From: Beta vulgaris subsp. vulgaris
Taxonomy: Eukaryota > Streptophyta > Magnoliopsida > Caryophyllales > Amaranthaceae
NCBI RefSeq assembly: GCF_026745355.1
Contig: NC_079209.1
Location: 13,894,341-13,958,340, forward strand
Direction of reading: 5' to 3'
Length of the DNA stretch: 64,000 nucleotides
A program made the position numbers and the translations under genes. The first letter of the stretch is position 1. Each line of letters starts with the position of its first letter. Below are positions 9,567 to 20,949 of the stretch, in pieces. The notes below the pieces were generated by a model. It saw nothing but the letters and a program-made list of their open reading frames with translations. It did no database searches and had not been told where the DNA came from.

Positions 9567-12500
9567 TATATGAAAATTCTCATTGATAACCCCGTGTATA
9601 TATATAGTAACGAGAAGAACCCTGTAACAGCTCACCTAATTAGCTGCTTAGATTAGTGCTATTAATAACGTAAATAAGCTATAGATAATTAGGTGACGTT
9701 ATGAAGCTTGCAATTTCCCTTCTATGTAAGGGAACCCTCAAGACTTGGAAGTATCTTACCACCTTTTCGTTTTAAATAAATTATTAATAGCTATTGCAAA
9801 CCATATTTTTAGTAAAAAAATTTTACATAGAAACATACTCAAAATACATAACCATAATTACATTACATTTCAAGATATTATGGACATGGCAAAATAATAG
9901 CATCTAAGTTTAGCAACACGGTGGCATGTGCTTCACATAGTCCAAACAACAACCTCCTGACCTAGCCCTGCAATTCTGTCACTGCCCGGGAGGGTAGTTT
10001 AGGAACAACAATAACAACCAAATCAGCGTAACTGGTACATGACTTTTCTAGTTCTCAAGTTTGCCTTACACGGGAAAGGTTCTTGACTCGCGTACTTTTA
10101 TAAGAAGAAGAAAACTCATTATTTAACTACATGTATCTGATAATACCTTAAGGTATAATTCGACCTGGGGCTCTTTATACCTTCAACCACGATCTTAGGA
10201 AACTTAGTCTCAACATAGTTCTCTTAACGCTTTACTTCTGCAATTAACTGGGAAAGAAGCACGAATAGAGTGGCTAATATGCCTCCTCTATACTCATGAG
10301 AACGTCTTCCCAAAACTACTTATGTACTGCTTGCAAGACTTAATCCAGGACATGTCCTATCATTCTCTTACGTACACACAAAAACAATGTGTTCATCACT
10401 ACTATCGCAGTATCTTCCCCTATCATTAATAAATTTCTCGATTCTCTTTCAACTAAATATCATAATGTTTATCTTACTACAAACCTTAGTAATATGGAAG
10501 AATACGTTCTTCACTTACTTCCACGGCATTACAAGTACCTATTTATTAATGACAAACTATTCGAAAGTAGTCGTTGTGTAAAAGAGCAAGTGTACATGTA
10601 CGGTTCTTGTCACAAGATCAAAGTAACATGTATCACCAAAGAATTGTACATTAACCAAAATTAATTTAGAAATCTCTTACTAATTAGGTAAGATTATTAC
10701 TTTAAGGCAGTAGATACATATAAGTTTTCCATTCCTCATTCATCATTGCAATCATCAATTACCACATACACATACATAAAGATCATAACCTACTTCCTAA
10801 ATCATCTTATCAATAAACCTTGTCTATGTTGATTAAGCATGCATGCAACCATATCTACTGTATTTTTTATCACTACAACATGATATTAGGATTTACGATG
10901 CGGAAATACAAACAATTTGTACAAAACCTATTCCCAAGAACACCCTAAAAATACTATAATAAATCTACAGGAGGGAGTTAAGATATTATACCTTTGAACC
11001 GTGCCTCGTTGATGTTTAAGAACGTCAATTGAAGTTCCTCTACAAAAGTCCACCACCACAAGTTGATTATACCTCGGTTTGCTAGAACCCAAAACAAAAC
11101 ATTTTATTTTGTATGAACTTTTGAATATCTTGTGAGAAACTTATTTTCCCTCTACCACAAACTCACGGCCAAGTTATGTAATATGTGTGTTATAGTGGTC
11201 AAAACAATTCACCTCTATTTAATTTGCTTTGTATGCTCATAAAAGGAAGGATTTGATTTCCTTTCAATTAAGAAGATATCAATCCATTAATTGATTGACT
11301 TTCTCAATCAATTAATATTGATATCAATCAATTATCCTATAATTGATTTTGATCCAAGATATAGCAAGATATTACCCATAACTTATTATGGACAAAAGAA
11401 CATATTGGTATTATTGTATAATATTAATCTTAAAAAGACTAACTTATCAACAATGTAGTTTATGTGTGACCCTATAGGTCCAATATAGTTTAGTAGTAAA
11501 TATTACTCGTTTATTAATATTACAAGTCAAGATTGGCTCCTAGCAAAGCATCATGACTACCCAAACTATATGGGATATAATTAATAATTTATAACTTTTG
11601 AGTTATGGACTTGATCATAGGACATACTTCAACACATGACATATTCCTTATTCACCCTCAAGGATCTCACTCTTTATTCATACAATCCATGCATAGCAAG
11701 ATTTATAAAACAAAAATCGATTAACTTAAGAGTTTTTATGTACCTTGTTTCTTAGCTTAATTTCCCCTAAGTTCCTTCAACAATTCTTTCCTTAGATTTA
11801 TATCTTGTCCCCTTACAACATATAAACAATCATCATCAATAATAAGAAGTAATTTCCTCAAAACGAAGCTTGATAAACAACGCAAAGATCTGTTTTTTTT
11901 TTTTCTTTTCCAGCTTACCTTAATGTATCTTTCCTCCTCAAATTTTCTAAGTTTCCCTTTGTTTTTCTTGAAATTCTTTGCCACCTAGTGTGTACCTACA
12001 AGGTTAGAGTATCCTAATTAGTTTGCATGCAAAATAAATGGAATTGAAATTGAAGAAGGAGCCACCAGATGCAGGACGCTGCTTCCCAGCGTGATTCTGG
12101 CGAGAGAAAGAGTTGTTCTGGGTAAAGTATTTTAGTGTGAGTTTGGGTGTGAATTTTGGTGTGGGGTTCCCTTTATAAGTCTAGGATGGTATATTGTATG
12201 GACGTATCTCTCTTGGAATGATCTGGGTGGTTCCTCTTCTTGGGTTACTCCCATCAGAATTTCTGAGCAACTTGTTCTTATTTATCTTTCTTTTTCCTCC
12301 TTTCTTTGGCACGTAATTTTTCTTGTTTGTTTCCCATTATAACCTACCTAACTTGGTTGCTTATTCCCCTTTAGTGATATGATAGTCTTACTTCTCCTAA
12401 ATAAATAAAACTATCCTTGCTAAAGTAGGAAGATTTGTAACATATTCTTTTTTATTCCTAACGTATATAAGAAGTTCCTTAACTTAACCATCCCTTATTA

Positions 12501-12973
12501 TCATTGATATATTCACTACTCTACTTGTTATTATATTTGCGTTATTATTGTAATCACTGTTATTGCTATTATTTTCTTTTACGAGCTATTACAACCCTAT
12601 CTAGACCTCAACTTCGACAATGTTCTTAGTTTAGTATTTACGGGACATACACTTGTGAGTAGGGAAAAAGGTAGGGGGAATCTTACCTCAAGTACTGTAG
12701 TTGGGAGGATACGAGGTTACAAGGCCCCAACCAACTACACCAAGCAAATTTGGTTGGTTTTAGCTATTATATATGGTAACCTAAAAACTACTATATAATT
12801 TGAAATGGCCTTTTATAATTGTTTATTATATATTGGTACATTGATGATGAAATTTGTTAATTCATTTTTTGTTAGTACACCTTTTATGGTTGATTAATTT
12901 TATATTATTTAAGGAGCACAAAGTTACATTGAGTTATCAACCGTAAAAGATTTTTTGTACACTGATTATGTAA
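9567..12973. other. Intergenic stretch, no gene supported
   Basis: Only short frames without recognisable domains occur here. A short minus-strand frame near 9910-9980 ends in a Cys-rich peptide (see findings) but lacks a supported start. No complete inverted-repeat element, tRNA or rRNA is visible. Confidence 0.5.
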
Positions 12974-12975
12974 TA

Positions 12976-13283
12976 CTTCCTTCATTTCATATTAATTGAT
13001 ACTTTTTGACCGGCACAAAGTTTTAAGTGTTCTATTTGACTTAATTATTGTTACTAGTCGGTAGTATTGTATTGTCTTTTTTTTCTATGGTAGTCTGTGA
13101 GTTATGAGGCTTTAACTTTGCGAAGGGTGAGGAAGAGAGTTGTTTCTTTATTATTGTTTGTATCCCCCCATAAAGAGAGAGCAACATTATAAAATTTGCG
13201 GGAACTGGCCATTGTAAGAAGTACAACAATTAATGTCTAATAGATTCAAAAGGGATGTATCAATTAGTATGGTATGAACGAAG
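12976..13283. mobile_element. Stowaway-like MITE, 308 bp
   Basis: Left end CTTCCTTCATTTCATATTAA and the complement of the right end (CTTCGTTCATACCATACTAA) match over about 30 bp, both leading into ATTGATAC. TA flanks both sides (12974-12975 and 13284-13285). A reading frame inside is not conserved. Confidence 0.75.
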
Positions 13284-13285
13284 TA

Positions 13286-13839
13286 TCATTGTTGTGATTT
13301 TATATATTGTGCAATTTTGTATTTAATGAAAATAGTTAACCTTAATCAAGCTCAAAAAATTATAATTAAGGAGTTTGTTATGATGTGGAATAAACAATTA
13401 TACATGGTCAATTTGTAATATATATGATTTTCTTGGTTATTAAATATGAATAGTCAAAACATGAGGTAACTAATGAAAATTTCCAAAATTTTCATATTTG
13501 TAAATGTCTTATGTTCGATTATTCCAAAATTCACTTACTTTCTCTATATCTTTTACGTGCAAAATTGGAGCGTGGCAAAAGAATTTAGTAGAGGATAGAG
13601 ATAAAAAAAATGGACCCATTGCTAAGAGAAAGAAAGAGAAGATATATTGTCAAATATATCAATTTTGCAAGTAATATACAACTTCTTTAAATAAGATACT
13701 TTTTTCATTTTGAAATAATTGCACCATTTACAATTTTACATAGTGTTCACTTTTCACATCTTGTACTTTGATTGTCTTTGGTGATTCATATTTGTAGAAA
13801 AGATGCATCTCAATGTGTATTTTTAACATTTTTTTTAAA
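13286..13839. other. AT-rich flank of LINE-1, no gene
   Basis: No coding or RNA features are seen. The last 15 bases (13825-13839, AACATT followed by a T run and AAA) are the proposed left target duplication of LINE-1. Confidence 0.5.
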
Positions 13840-13937
13840 GTCCATCAAAAACTCTTTCTCTCTCTCACTAGACCCTCTCTAGTTTAAGACCCATTTTCCC
13901 GCCACTGCTGGTGGTTCGCGGTGTTTGCACCTGAGCT

Positions 13938-16822
13938 ATGGCTCGAACTCGCCGTCAATTGGCCACAAATTCCTTAGCTAAGAGGAAAGAGTTAGAGGAT
14001 TCTAGTAGCAAGAAATCAACGCAATCTGAGGTACGTTCAAAGAAGGAAGATACCGATTCCATTGACGCTGAACTGGTTGATCAGGAGAATAGTGATGATC
14101 ATCCGAATGATGATGTGATTACTGAGATTCAAAATCCGGTGGAAATGTGGCTGAATCGTTTGAAAGATACAGAGGTGACGAATGCGAGTAATAGAGGAAA
14201 ACAGAGTGAGGATGAAAATGTAAATGATGCTTCACATGGAGGTAATTCGCAATCACCTACTAAAATTGATTTGAATGATATTGAGGATGAAATTCATTAC
14301 TAGAATTCATTATTAGGTTTAACAATGTTGATAGTTTGCAGAATATACTTGATGGCGAGCCTCAATTTTTTGATGGTAAACCATTGATTCACTAGTACAG
14401 AAAAGGCAATTTGCATCGGATGTGAGGCGCCTATTTGCGTCGGACTCCGGTACGACGCCAAAGGCCTCGACGCAAATAACCAAAAATGATCTTCGTCGTA
14501 TGCGAAAACAACGCAGATGGTTGAGCTATTTGCGTCGCACATTTATACGGTGCGACGCAGATGGCTCTCCCCAGCCCACTTCAAAGGGTAATGTGCGTCG
14601 CACATCGGCTAGGGTGCGACGCAAATGAGTGATTTGCGTCGCACCTTGGGCTACGTGCGACGCAAATTGCAATTTTTAAAAAAAAAAATTTTTTTTTTTA
14701 TTAAAAAAACTAAAAAATGCAAGAAAAGGAAAGCAAACATCCATTTAGAATGATAGTGGCGTGCATTAATTTAGTTACATAAAAAATGGAGAAGATACGC
14801 CAAAAATGGTGATATAATTGACAAACCTCACAACCAGACTAACATCAACAGCCTCTAGATCTATAATTTCAAGAAGAAAAAAATATTACCATTACAATTA
14901 ACATCAGATCTATAACTAAAATATACAAAAAAATAAGAAATTCTAACCCTAACTAGAAGATGAAGGGGAGATAAAATTACAAATAAAAATAAAAAAACAC
15001 AATCCAGATCTTCGAGAATTTCTTGTAATTTCATAGCAATCCATATCTTCACCTCAAACGCAACAACAAGATTTCGAGAAGAACCAGATCTGAAAATGAG
15101 AAAAGATTAAGAATCAAAATTCAACCTCGGTGCAAAGGAGAAAAGATTAAGAATCAAAATCAAAGTTCATAGGAAAATACCATCCCCTTACTGAAAATTT
15201 CAGATCTGAAAACGAGAGAAGGTAAATGCCATAAAAATAAACAAAAAAATCAGATAAAGAAAAATAAAGAAAAAGAAAGAATACCTTCGATTGCGTTTGA
15301 GTTTGAGGTGAAACGAATGAAACGAAACCTTCGACGAATGAAACGAGAAAGAAAGAATACCTTCGACTCCCTTGATCTGTAAACGAATGAAACGAAAAGG
15401 ATTTCGACGAACGAATTTCCAAGCAAAACAAAGTGAAATGAACGAATATCAAACGAATATCAAAGCGAAATGAAGTTAAATTTCGGCGAGTGAAAGAGAG
15501 GGAGAGAGAGGGGGAGAGGGGGGGGGAGAGAGAGAGGGAGAGGGGGAGAGAGAGAGATGCGGCGAGTGAAAGCGAGTTCACCGACCGACATTGTTACTCG
15601 AGCTTTTTAACGAAGAACACACAATAATCTCTGCAAAATGAATTAATTCCAGAAACAAAAAACCGTAAACATCAAGAAGAAGATCAATCGCATAAATTGA
15701 AGATGAAGAAAGAAAAGTTGAAGAAATGAAGAGAGAGAAAGTACTGAACGAAGAAGAAGGTAAGTGTGCTGCAACTACGCGGCTACAATAGAGAGAAGCT
15801 AGGGTTTTGAGGAAAATGGTTTGGCCGGGAAAATTAAAAGGAGAGGGAGCGAGTTATTGGGTCTTTTGGGCTGATGTGCGTCGGATGGGCCATTGGGTCC
15901 GACGCACATTAGCCTTTTTGCAACGCACCTTTATATTGTGCGACGCACATTACGAACCAATCTCTCCAACTGGTGTGTGGAATATGCGTCGCACCTTCGC
16001 AACAAACGACGCACATTGTTAATTTGCGTCGCATGTGAGGAGGGTGCGACGCATATTTTAGTGATTTGCGTCGCATAGCTCCCCACATGCGACGCAAATT
16101 AACAATGTGCGTCGTTTCCGTTTAAGTGCGACGCAATTGAGGGGACGCAAATCGTCCTTTTTCTACTAGTGATTGTAAAACGATGGACTGCTGATATTGA
16201 GATTAATAAGAATAACCTGAAAACAGTCCCTATTTGGATCAAACTTCCACAATTAGACCTGAAATATTGGGGAGAGAGAAGCCTGGAGAAAATTGCTGGT
16301 TTAGTGGGCCCGTTGATCGAGATGGATCAAGCCACTAAACTAAGGGAGAAATTTTTATTTGCTAGGGTGCTTGTGGAGATACCGATTGAGCAAGTTCTCC
16401 CTGATGCTGTATTTTTTGAGAATGAGAAGAGGATTGTGGTGGAGAAACGAATTGAATATGAATGGAGGCCTTTGTTGTGCTCCAAATGTAAGAATTATGG
16501 ACATGTAGTAGAGAACTGTAGAGCTGTGCATGCAAAGAAGGGGGCTCCTAAGGAGAAGAAGCAAGGGGAGACTAAGGCTCACAAGGTTGATGGACATCCT
16601 ACTACTTATATTGACACAGATGGTTTTCAATTGGTGCCTACTAAGAAGGCTAACCCTGTAAAAAGTCCTCGAGTAGGGGAAGCTATACATATCACAAATG
16701 TTTTTGCTCAATTGTCTGAGAATGATGATGGAGGTCTAGTGCCTGAATGTGAGAGTGTGCTTGTTCACACTGATAAGGGAAAGGCTAGTGAGGGGAGGGA
16801 GTCCCCTATTAGTCATGAATAA
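13938..16822 (+). pseudogene. LINE-1 ORF1 (gag-like, DUF4283 plus CCHC knuckle), disrupted
   Basis: ORF1 proteins of plant L1 elements bind the element RNA. The gene starts at 13938 with a Lys/Ser/Asp/Glu-rich N-terminus that breaks off at 14303. At 14305-14320 the frame changes into FNNVDSLQNILDGEPQFFDG, the DUF4283 core, which implies a deletion; the short direct repeat ATTCATTA at the junction suggests microhomology. The CACTA-type element at 14390-16171 then splits the codons of PLIVKRW. After it the frame runs on to a zinc knuckle (CSKCKNYGHVVENC, C-X2-C-X4-H-X4-C) and a basic tail, with stop TAA at 16820-16822. That stop overlaps the ATG of ORF2 within ATGAATAA. Confidence 0.8.
14390..16171. 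mobile_element. Non-autonomous CACTA-type element, 1.78 kb (TGCGTCGCA family)
   Basis: The termini are CACTAGTACAGAAAAGG and the complement of CCTTTTTCTACTAGTG, flanked by the 3-bp duplication ATT (14387-14389, 16172-16174), as expected for CACTA/EnSpm. Both ends carry many copies of a near-palindromic motif, TGCGTCGCAC / GTGCGACGCA, in both orientations (14410-14665 and 15875-16150); such subterminal repeats are transposase-binding sites in this superfamily. The middle is A-rich with a (GGGAGA)-type purine microsatellite at 15490-15557. No transposase gene is present; frames in the middle are low-complexity. Confidence 0.85.
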
Positions 16823-17615
16823 TATCCTCATATGGAATGTAAGAGGTCTGAATAGCCCTGCCAAACAAGTAAAAGTGAGAGAGTTGATCAATCTCCACAA
16901 TATACAGCTATTCAGCCTCTTAGAAACCAAGGTAAAGTCTCCTAACCTTGGTAGATTTTATCTGAGCATACGTCCAAAATGGTGTTTCTTCACAAATCAC
17001 CACTACAATGATAGTGGAAGGATTGTTCTGGCTTGGCAACCTGGGTCTTTCACTGTTGATATCAGAGCTGTTTCTACACAGATGATTCACTGTAGAATCA
17101 CTACATGTCATAGTAAAAAGACTTTTCTATGCACATTTATATATGGCTTCAATGATGCTGTGGGAAGAGAGAAGCTATAGTCTGATTTGATGGGAATAGC
17201 TTCTCAAACTACTGAACCTTGGTGTATAGGTGGGGATTTCAACTCTGTTCTTAATAGAGATAAGAGGAGTGGATCCATAATTAGAGATTCAGAAATAGGA
17301 CCCATGAGGAGATGTGTCTCTAGCTGCAAGCTTGAGGATGTAAAAGCTACTGGTAGATTTACACTTGTAATAATAAGCAAACAGGAGATCAGAGGGTCAT
17401 GTCCAAGATTGATAAAGTCATGGCTAACTATGAATGAAATGCTGAATTCCAGGATGCTGAGGTGTTTTTTATGCCAGAGGGTGAATTTGATCACAGCCCT
17501 ATGTTAATCAAAACTTGCCTTATGATACATGATAAGAAACCTTTTAGGTTTTATAATCACTGGTGCTTCAATGAGTCTTTTAGTGAAGTAGTCTCTGAAG
17601 AGTGGAGAAGGCAGG
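16815..17615 (+). pseudogene. LINE-1 ORF2, apurinic endonuclease part
   Basis: This part nicks target DNA for target-primed reverse transcription. The frame opens with ILIWNVRGLNSP, the first endonuclease motif, followed by LLETKV with the catalytic Glu. A stop at 17178-17180 is followed in the same frame by GGDFNSVL, carrying the Asp-x-Asn pair. A frame change occurs near 17365, after which conserved FDHSPML-type sequence continues to the Athila insertion at 17615. Coding resumes at 56103. Confidence 0.8.
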
Positions 17616-19156
17616 TGACATAGGAAAAACTAGGTCGTCACTAGCCTCCTAAAATCAAACAAACCTAACTAGATCACTATACTGAGTAAAGTGATAAGTA
17701 AGGGTCGAATCCGCAGGGAATAGCAAGAAGAACATTAATGTTGCTAATTGTTGCAAGCTAAGACGAAGATTTAGCAAAAGGTTTGGTTTGTCAAACTAAG
17801 AACTAGATTAAGTAATTAACTAAGGTCTTAAGAAAAATATGCTAAATGATTAGGCAAGAAATTGATTGATAAAAACATTGGGAGACGGGGATAAACACCA
17901 TCCAATCATGATTTAGGAAGTAAGAAATGCGAAGTATAGGGGGAAGGATCAAGCAACAAACCCTCATTCAATTCTCACTCTCATGAGCAATTAAATGAGA
18001 AAATAACATAAACATCAACTCTAGTCTCCTCTCTCAACTTGACTAAAGCATCAATCAACAAACATCCTAATCCTAGAATGCAAGTAGATAATAGTTATGC
18101 TATTGATCGATTAAGAAACAAAGAACCCCTAACTTCTTATTCAAACATCAAAATCAATCATGGTTGGGTTTTCACCCCAACCCCCAACTAATTAAATACT
18201 CACTAATCATCATAGTCATCATAATAATACAAGTAAAAGGGGAAAAAGAATCAAACATGAACAACTAAGAAATCAACACACTATCTAAAACAAGATTAAG
18301 ATAAGAAAAACTAAAATCTAAACATGGGTTAAACTAATTTTAGACAAAACTTAAATAAATAAGATAAAAGTATAAAAAGTAGAGAGAAGAAGAGATATTA
18401 CTTAAACCATGAAGAACAAGGGAAGATCGTGCATAAAAACCATAATTTTTGTCATAATCCAAGCTCCAAAACCATGGAAATGTACTTTCTCTCTCTAGTT
18501 ATTCACTTTCTCTCACTAGATTAAGATAAGAATTCTCTCTAATTAGGACTAATTAATTCAGAAAAATAAAAGCTTCCTTAGAATTATTACAAAATTGGTT
18601 TTATACCCCGTAGAAATAAGGGCAAAGTTGTAAAAGACAAAAAAGAAGGGAGAATCTGGGCGTTGGAGCGCCCGCTCCTGCCAATCTGGAGCGCCCGCTC
18701 CAGCCTTGGAGTGCCCGCTCCTGCTCCGCTCCAGGGCCGCTCCAAGCTTCTGCCAATCCCCACCCGACGACAGAGCGCCCGCTCCAGCCTTGGAGCGCTA
18801 GCTCCTTGGTCGCTCCTGGGCCGCTCCATGTTACTGCCATTTGCCTCTACCTAATATGGAGCGTCCGCTCCTCTTCCTCAGGAGCGCCCGCTCCTCTGCT
18901 TGGAGCTTCTTCCTTGCTTATCTTTGCTTCAAAACACTCCAAGAACATATTAGATGGGGGAGGGGGGGTAGAATGCACATGCAAATGAAATGACTTATAT
19001 GCAACCTAATAGTATGCAAATGAACTAAAACTAAATGCTGAACATGAGAATATGAGAAATGATGGAAAAGGGGAAGAAAAAGGAAACTTATGGCCTAAAA
19101 TGAATCTAAATGACCTAAACTAAATGCAAATAAGTGAACCTAAAGTCCACTTATCA
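17616..19156 (-). repeat. Athila 3' LTR (1541 bp)
   Basis: It begins TGACATAGG and ends CACTTATCA on the plus strand, giving TG...CA borders, with the GCAGG duplication on its left. It matches the other LTR closely by eye, with scattered substitutions and small indels. A GC-rich patch at 18660-18900 consists of repeated near-palindromes of the form GGAGCGCCCGCTCC, unlike the AT-rich remainder. Reading frames in the patch are repeat translations. Confidence 0.9.
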
Positions 19157-19172
19157 AATTCCCCCAAGCTTG
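19157..19172 (-). other. Athila polypurine tract
   Basis: Read on the minus strand the sequence directly before the 3' LTR is AAGCTTGGGGGAATT, a standard polypurine tract that primes plus-strand DNA synthesis. Confidence 0.8.
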
Positions 19173-19484
19173 CCAATTGCTTGTCCTCAAGCAATCAACA
19201 ATCTCAAGGAAACCAATGCATGAGTGAAAACTATAAAGGGATCACAAAATTAAGGTCCTCGTCTTATAAGAGGTGTTAAGGTAAAGGGAAATCTTGACCA
19301 ACTTTTGAAGTTTATAGCCGTCCTTCCTTATCCACAAGTTAGGGGTCAAAGGGGTGGTCTGAGCTAGTGTGCAAAGAAAATGATTGTCTTAGAGGACCCT
19401 CAACTATCACACAAGCCTTCATTAATTTTGAGTGAAACCTTTCCCTACAAAATGGAAAAACTCGCTCAACCTTGTACCAGTCGC
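19173..19484. other. Athila 3' untranslated remainder
   Basis: Non-coding Athila sequence between the polypurine tract and the insertion of the nested LTR element. It resumes at 27012. Confidence 0.6.
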
Positions 19485-20949
19485 TGATACGTATTGTTTA
19501 CCGTATAAAATTAAAAACCTAACTTAAACCTTCAAAAATATTTATAACTAGTAAAAGGGTAAGAAAGGGTCGATCCCACGAGAAGATTATTATAATTCCT
19601 AAACTCAAATATTCAACTAAGTGACAAAAATATATATTATATACGAATTTGCACACATATACGATTAGGGGGGTTTCGGTTGTAACCAACTACTTAGACC
19701 AAGTAAAATTAAAACTACTACTAAACTAATAATTACAAGTGACGACACACAAACTCTATTAATTCCCGATTCGATCATAGAATGTTTAGACATAATTTAG
19801 CTTCTTAACCTTTATAATTGAGACCACTTTAATAGTTAACTTAGCACTTAGATTGGTGAATTATCGCCGCGATCAATTCTTGTCTTACTCACTAAAATCT
19901 AGAATCTTGCTAAGACAAACCAACCCTAATAAACTTGTTTTATTAGCACAATTCATACACTTAAGAATATTAAGATGAGCCGCTCACTCTTATTAATCTC
20001 TAGTCGTGCTCCCTATCCAACTATTAAACGTTGCGCCTAATAGTCATATAGCAAATTTGAGTATCTAAACAACTAATTGCGCCAATTACAAGTAAAGATA
20101 TCAAATTTCATAACCAACCAACAATAGTATGAATTGTATAAATACTAAATTAAATAATTAAATTCAATCAACTCAGCGTTAACCAATTAGACTCAAATAA
20201 TAGTATATAAGAAATTGAAAATATGAATAAATTCAGATAAAATCCAGTTCAATCACAAGAACAACTAATTGAAAATAGAAGAGAGAAAACTCATGATTGT
20301 AGACCCGAATTGATGAGCCGCTACCCTCAATTCGCCTCCGAAGCAATAATTCTTCAATTCCTATCAACTTGTCGATCTTGGACGAACCCGATTATTTTTT
20401 CACTCTCACGAACTCTCTTGTATGTGTGCGTGTTTTTCCTTCCAAAAGATGGTGAATTTATATCTAGTTGTGTAGAAGATAGAATCAAAAAGATAAATTT
20501 CATAACTGAAAATCTGTAAACAAATTGTATCGTGAAATTTGAGGAGATAAACATATCTCCTTTTGTTATCTCTTGCGTGGAATGAGGAATATAGAAACAA
20601 CTTCTTGTTTCTTTTGTTTGCTAGTCATAGATAGAAGAAGGAGAATTAAAAGATGTTGCTCCTTTTTGTTTCTTCACTACAAACCACGTGAGCTTGGGCT
20701 CACTTTTATTATTTTTTCTTTTCTTTTCTTTTCTTCTTTTAGTCTTGTTGTCTTCCTTTAGCAAATTGAACTTGTAAAATACCTATAATAAAATAACACA
20801 CTATTTAAGCTAATTATTCAATAAAATATAATATGGACATAAATAGTCACTTATTAATTAAAGTCAATAAATATTATAAAATAACACATAGAAGACAACC
20901 ATAAGACTAATTTTAGGGGACAAAAATATAGACATATATCCGCTTATCA
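19485..20949 (-). repeat. 3' LTR of the nested LARD-like element
   Basis: The 1465-bp LTR has TG...CA borders and is followed on its right by AATTCCCCCATACTTAGC, the complement of the polypurine tract. A pyrimidine-rich TTTTC tract near 20715-20750 is shared with the other LTR. Confidence 0.85.

Noticed and set aside
10389..10664. 91-codon plus-strand frame
   Set aside because: No recognisable domain, AT-driven composition, overlaps another frame of similar quality; not enough to call a gene.
11757..11984. 75-codon basic minus-strand frame (KNKGKLRKFEEERY...)
   Set aside because: Low complexity in an AT-rich region, no start context, splice sites or recognised domain.
15147..15581. 144-codon minus-strand frame with Ser/Leu/Pro repeats
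   Set aside because: It translates the purine microsatellite and low-complexity centre of a CACTA-type element.
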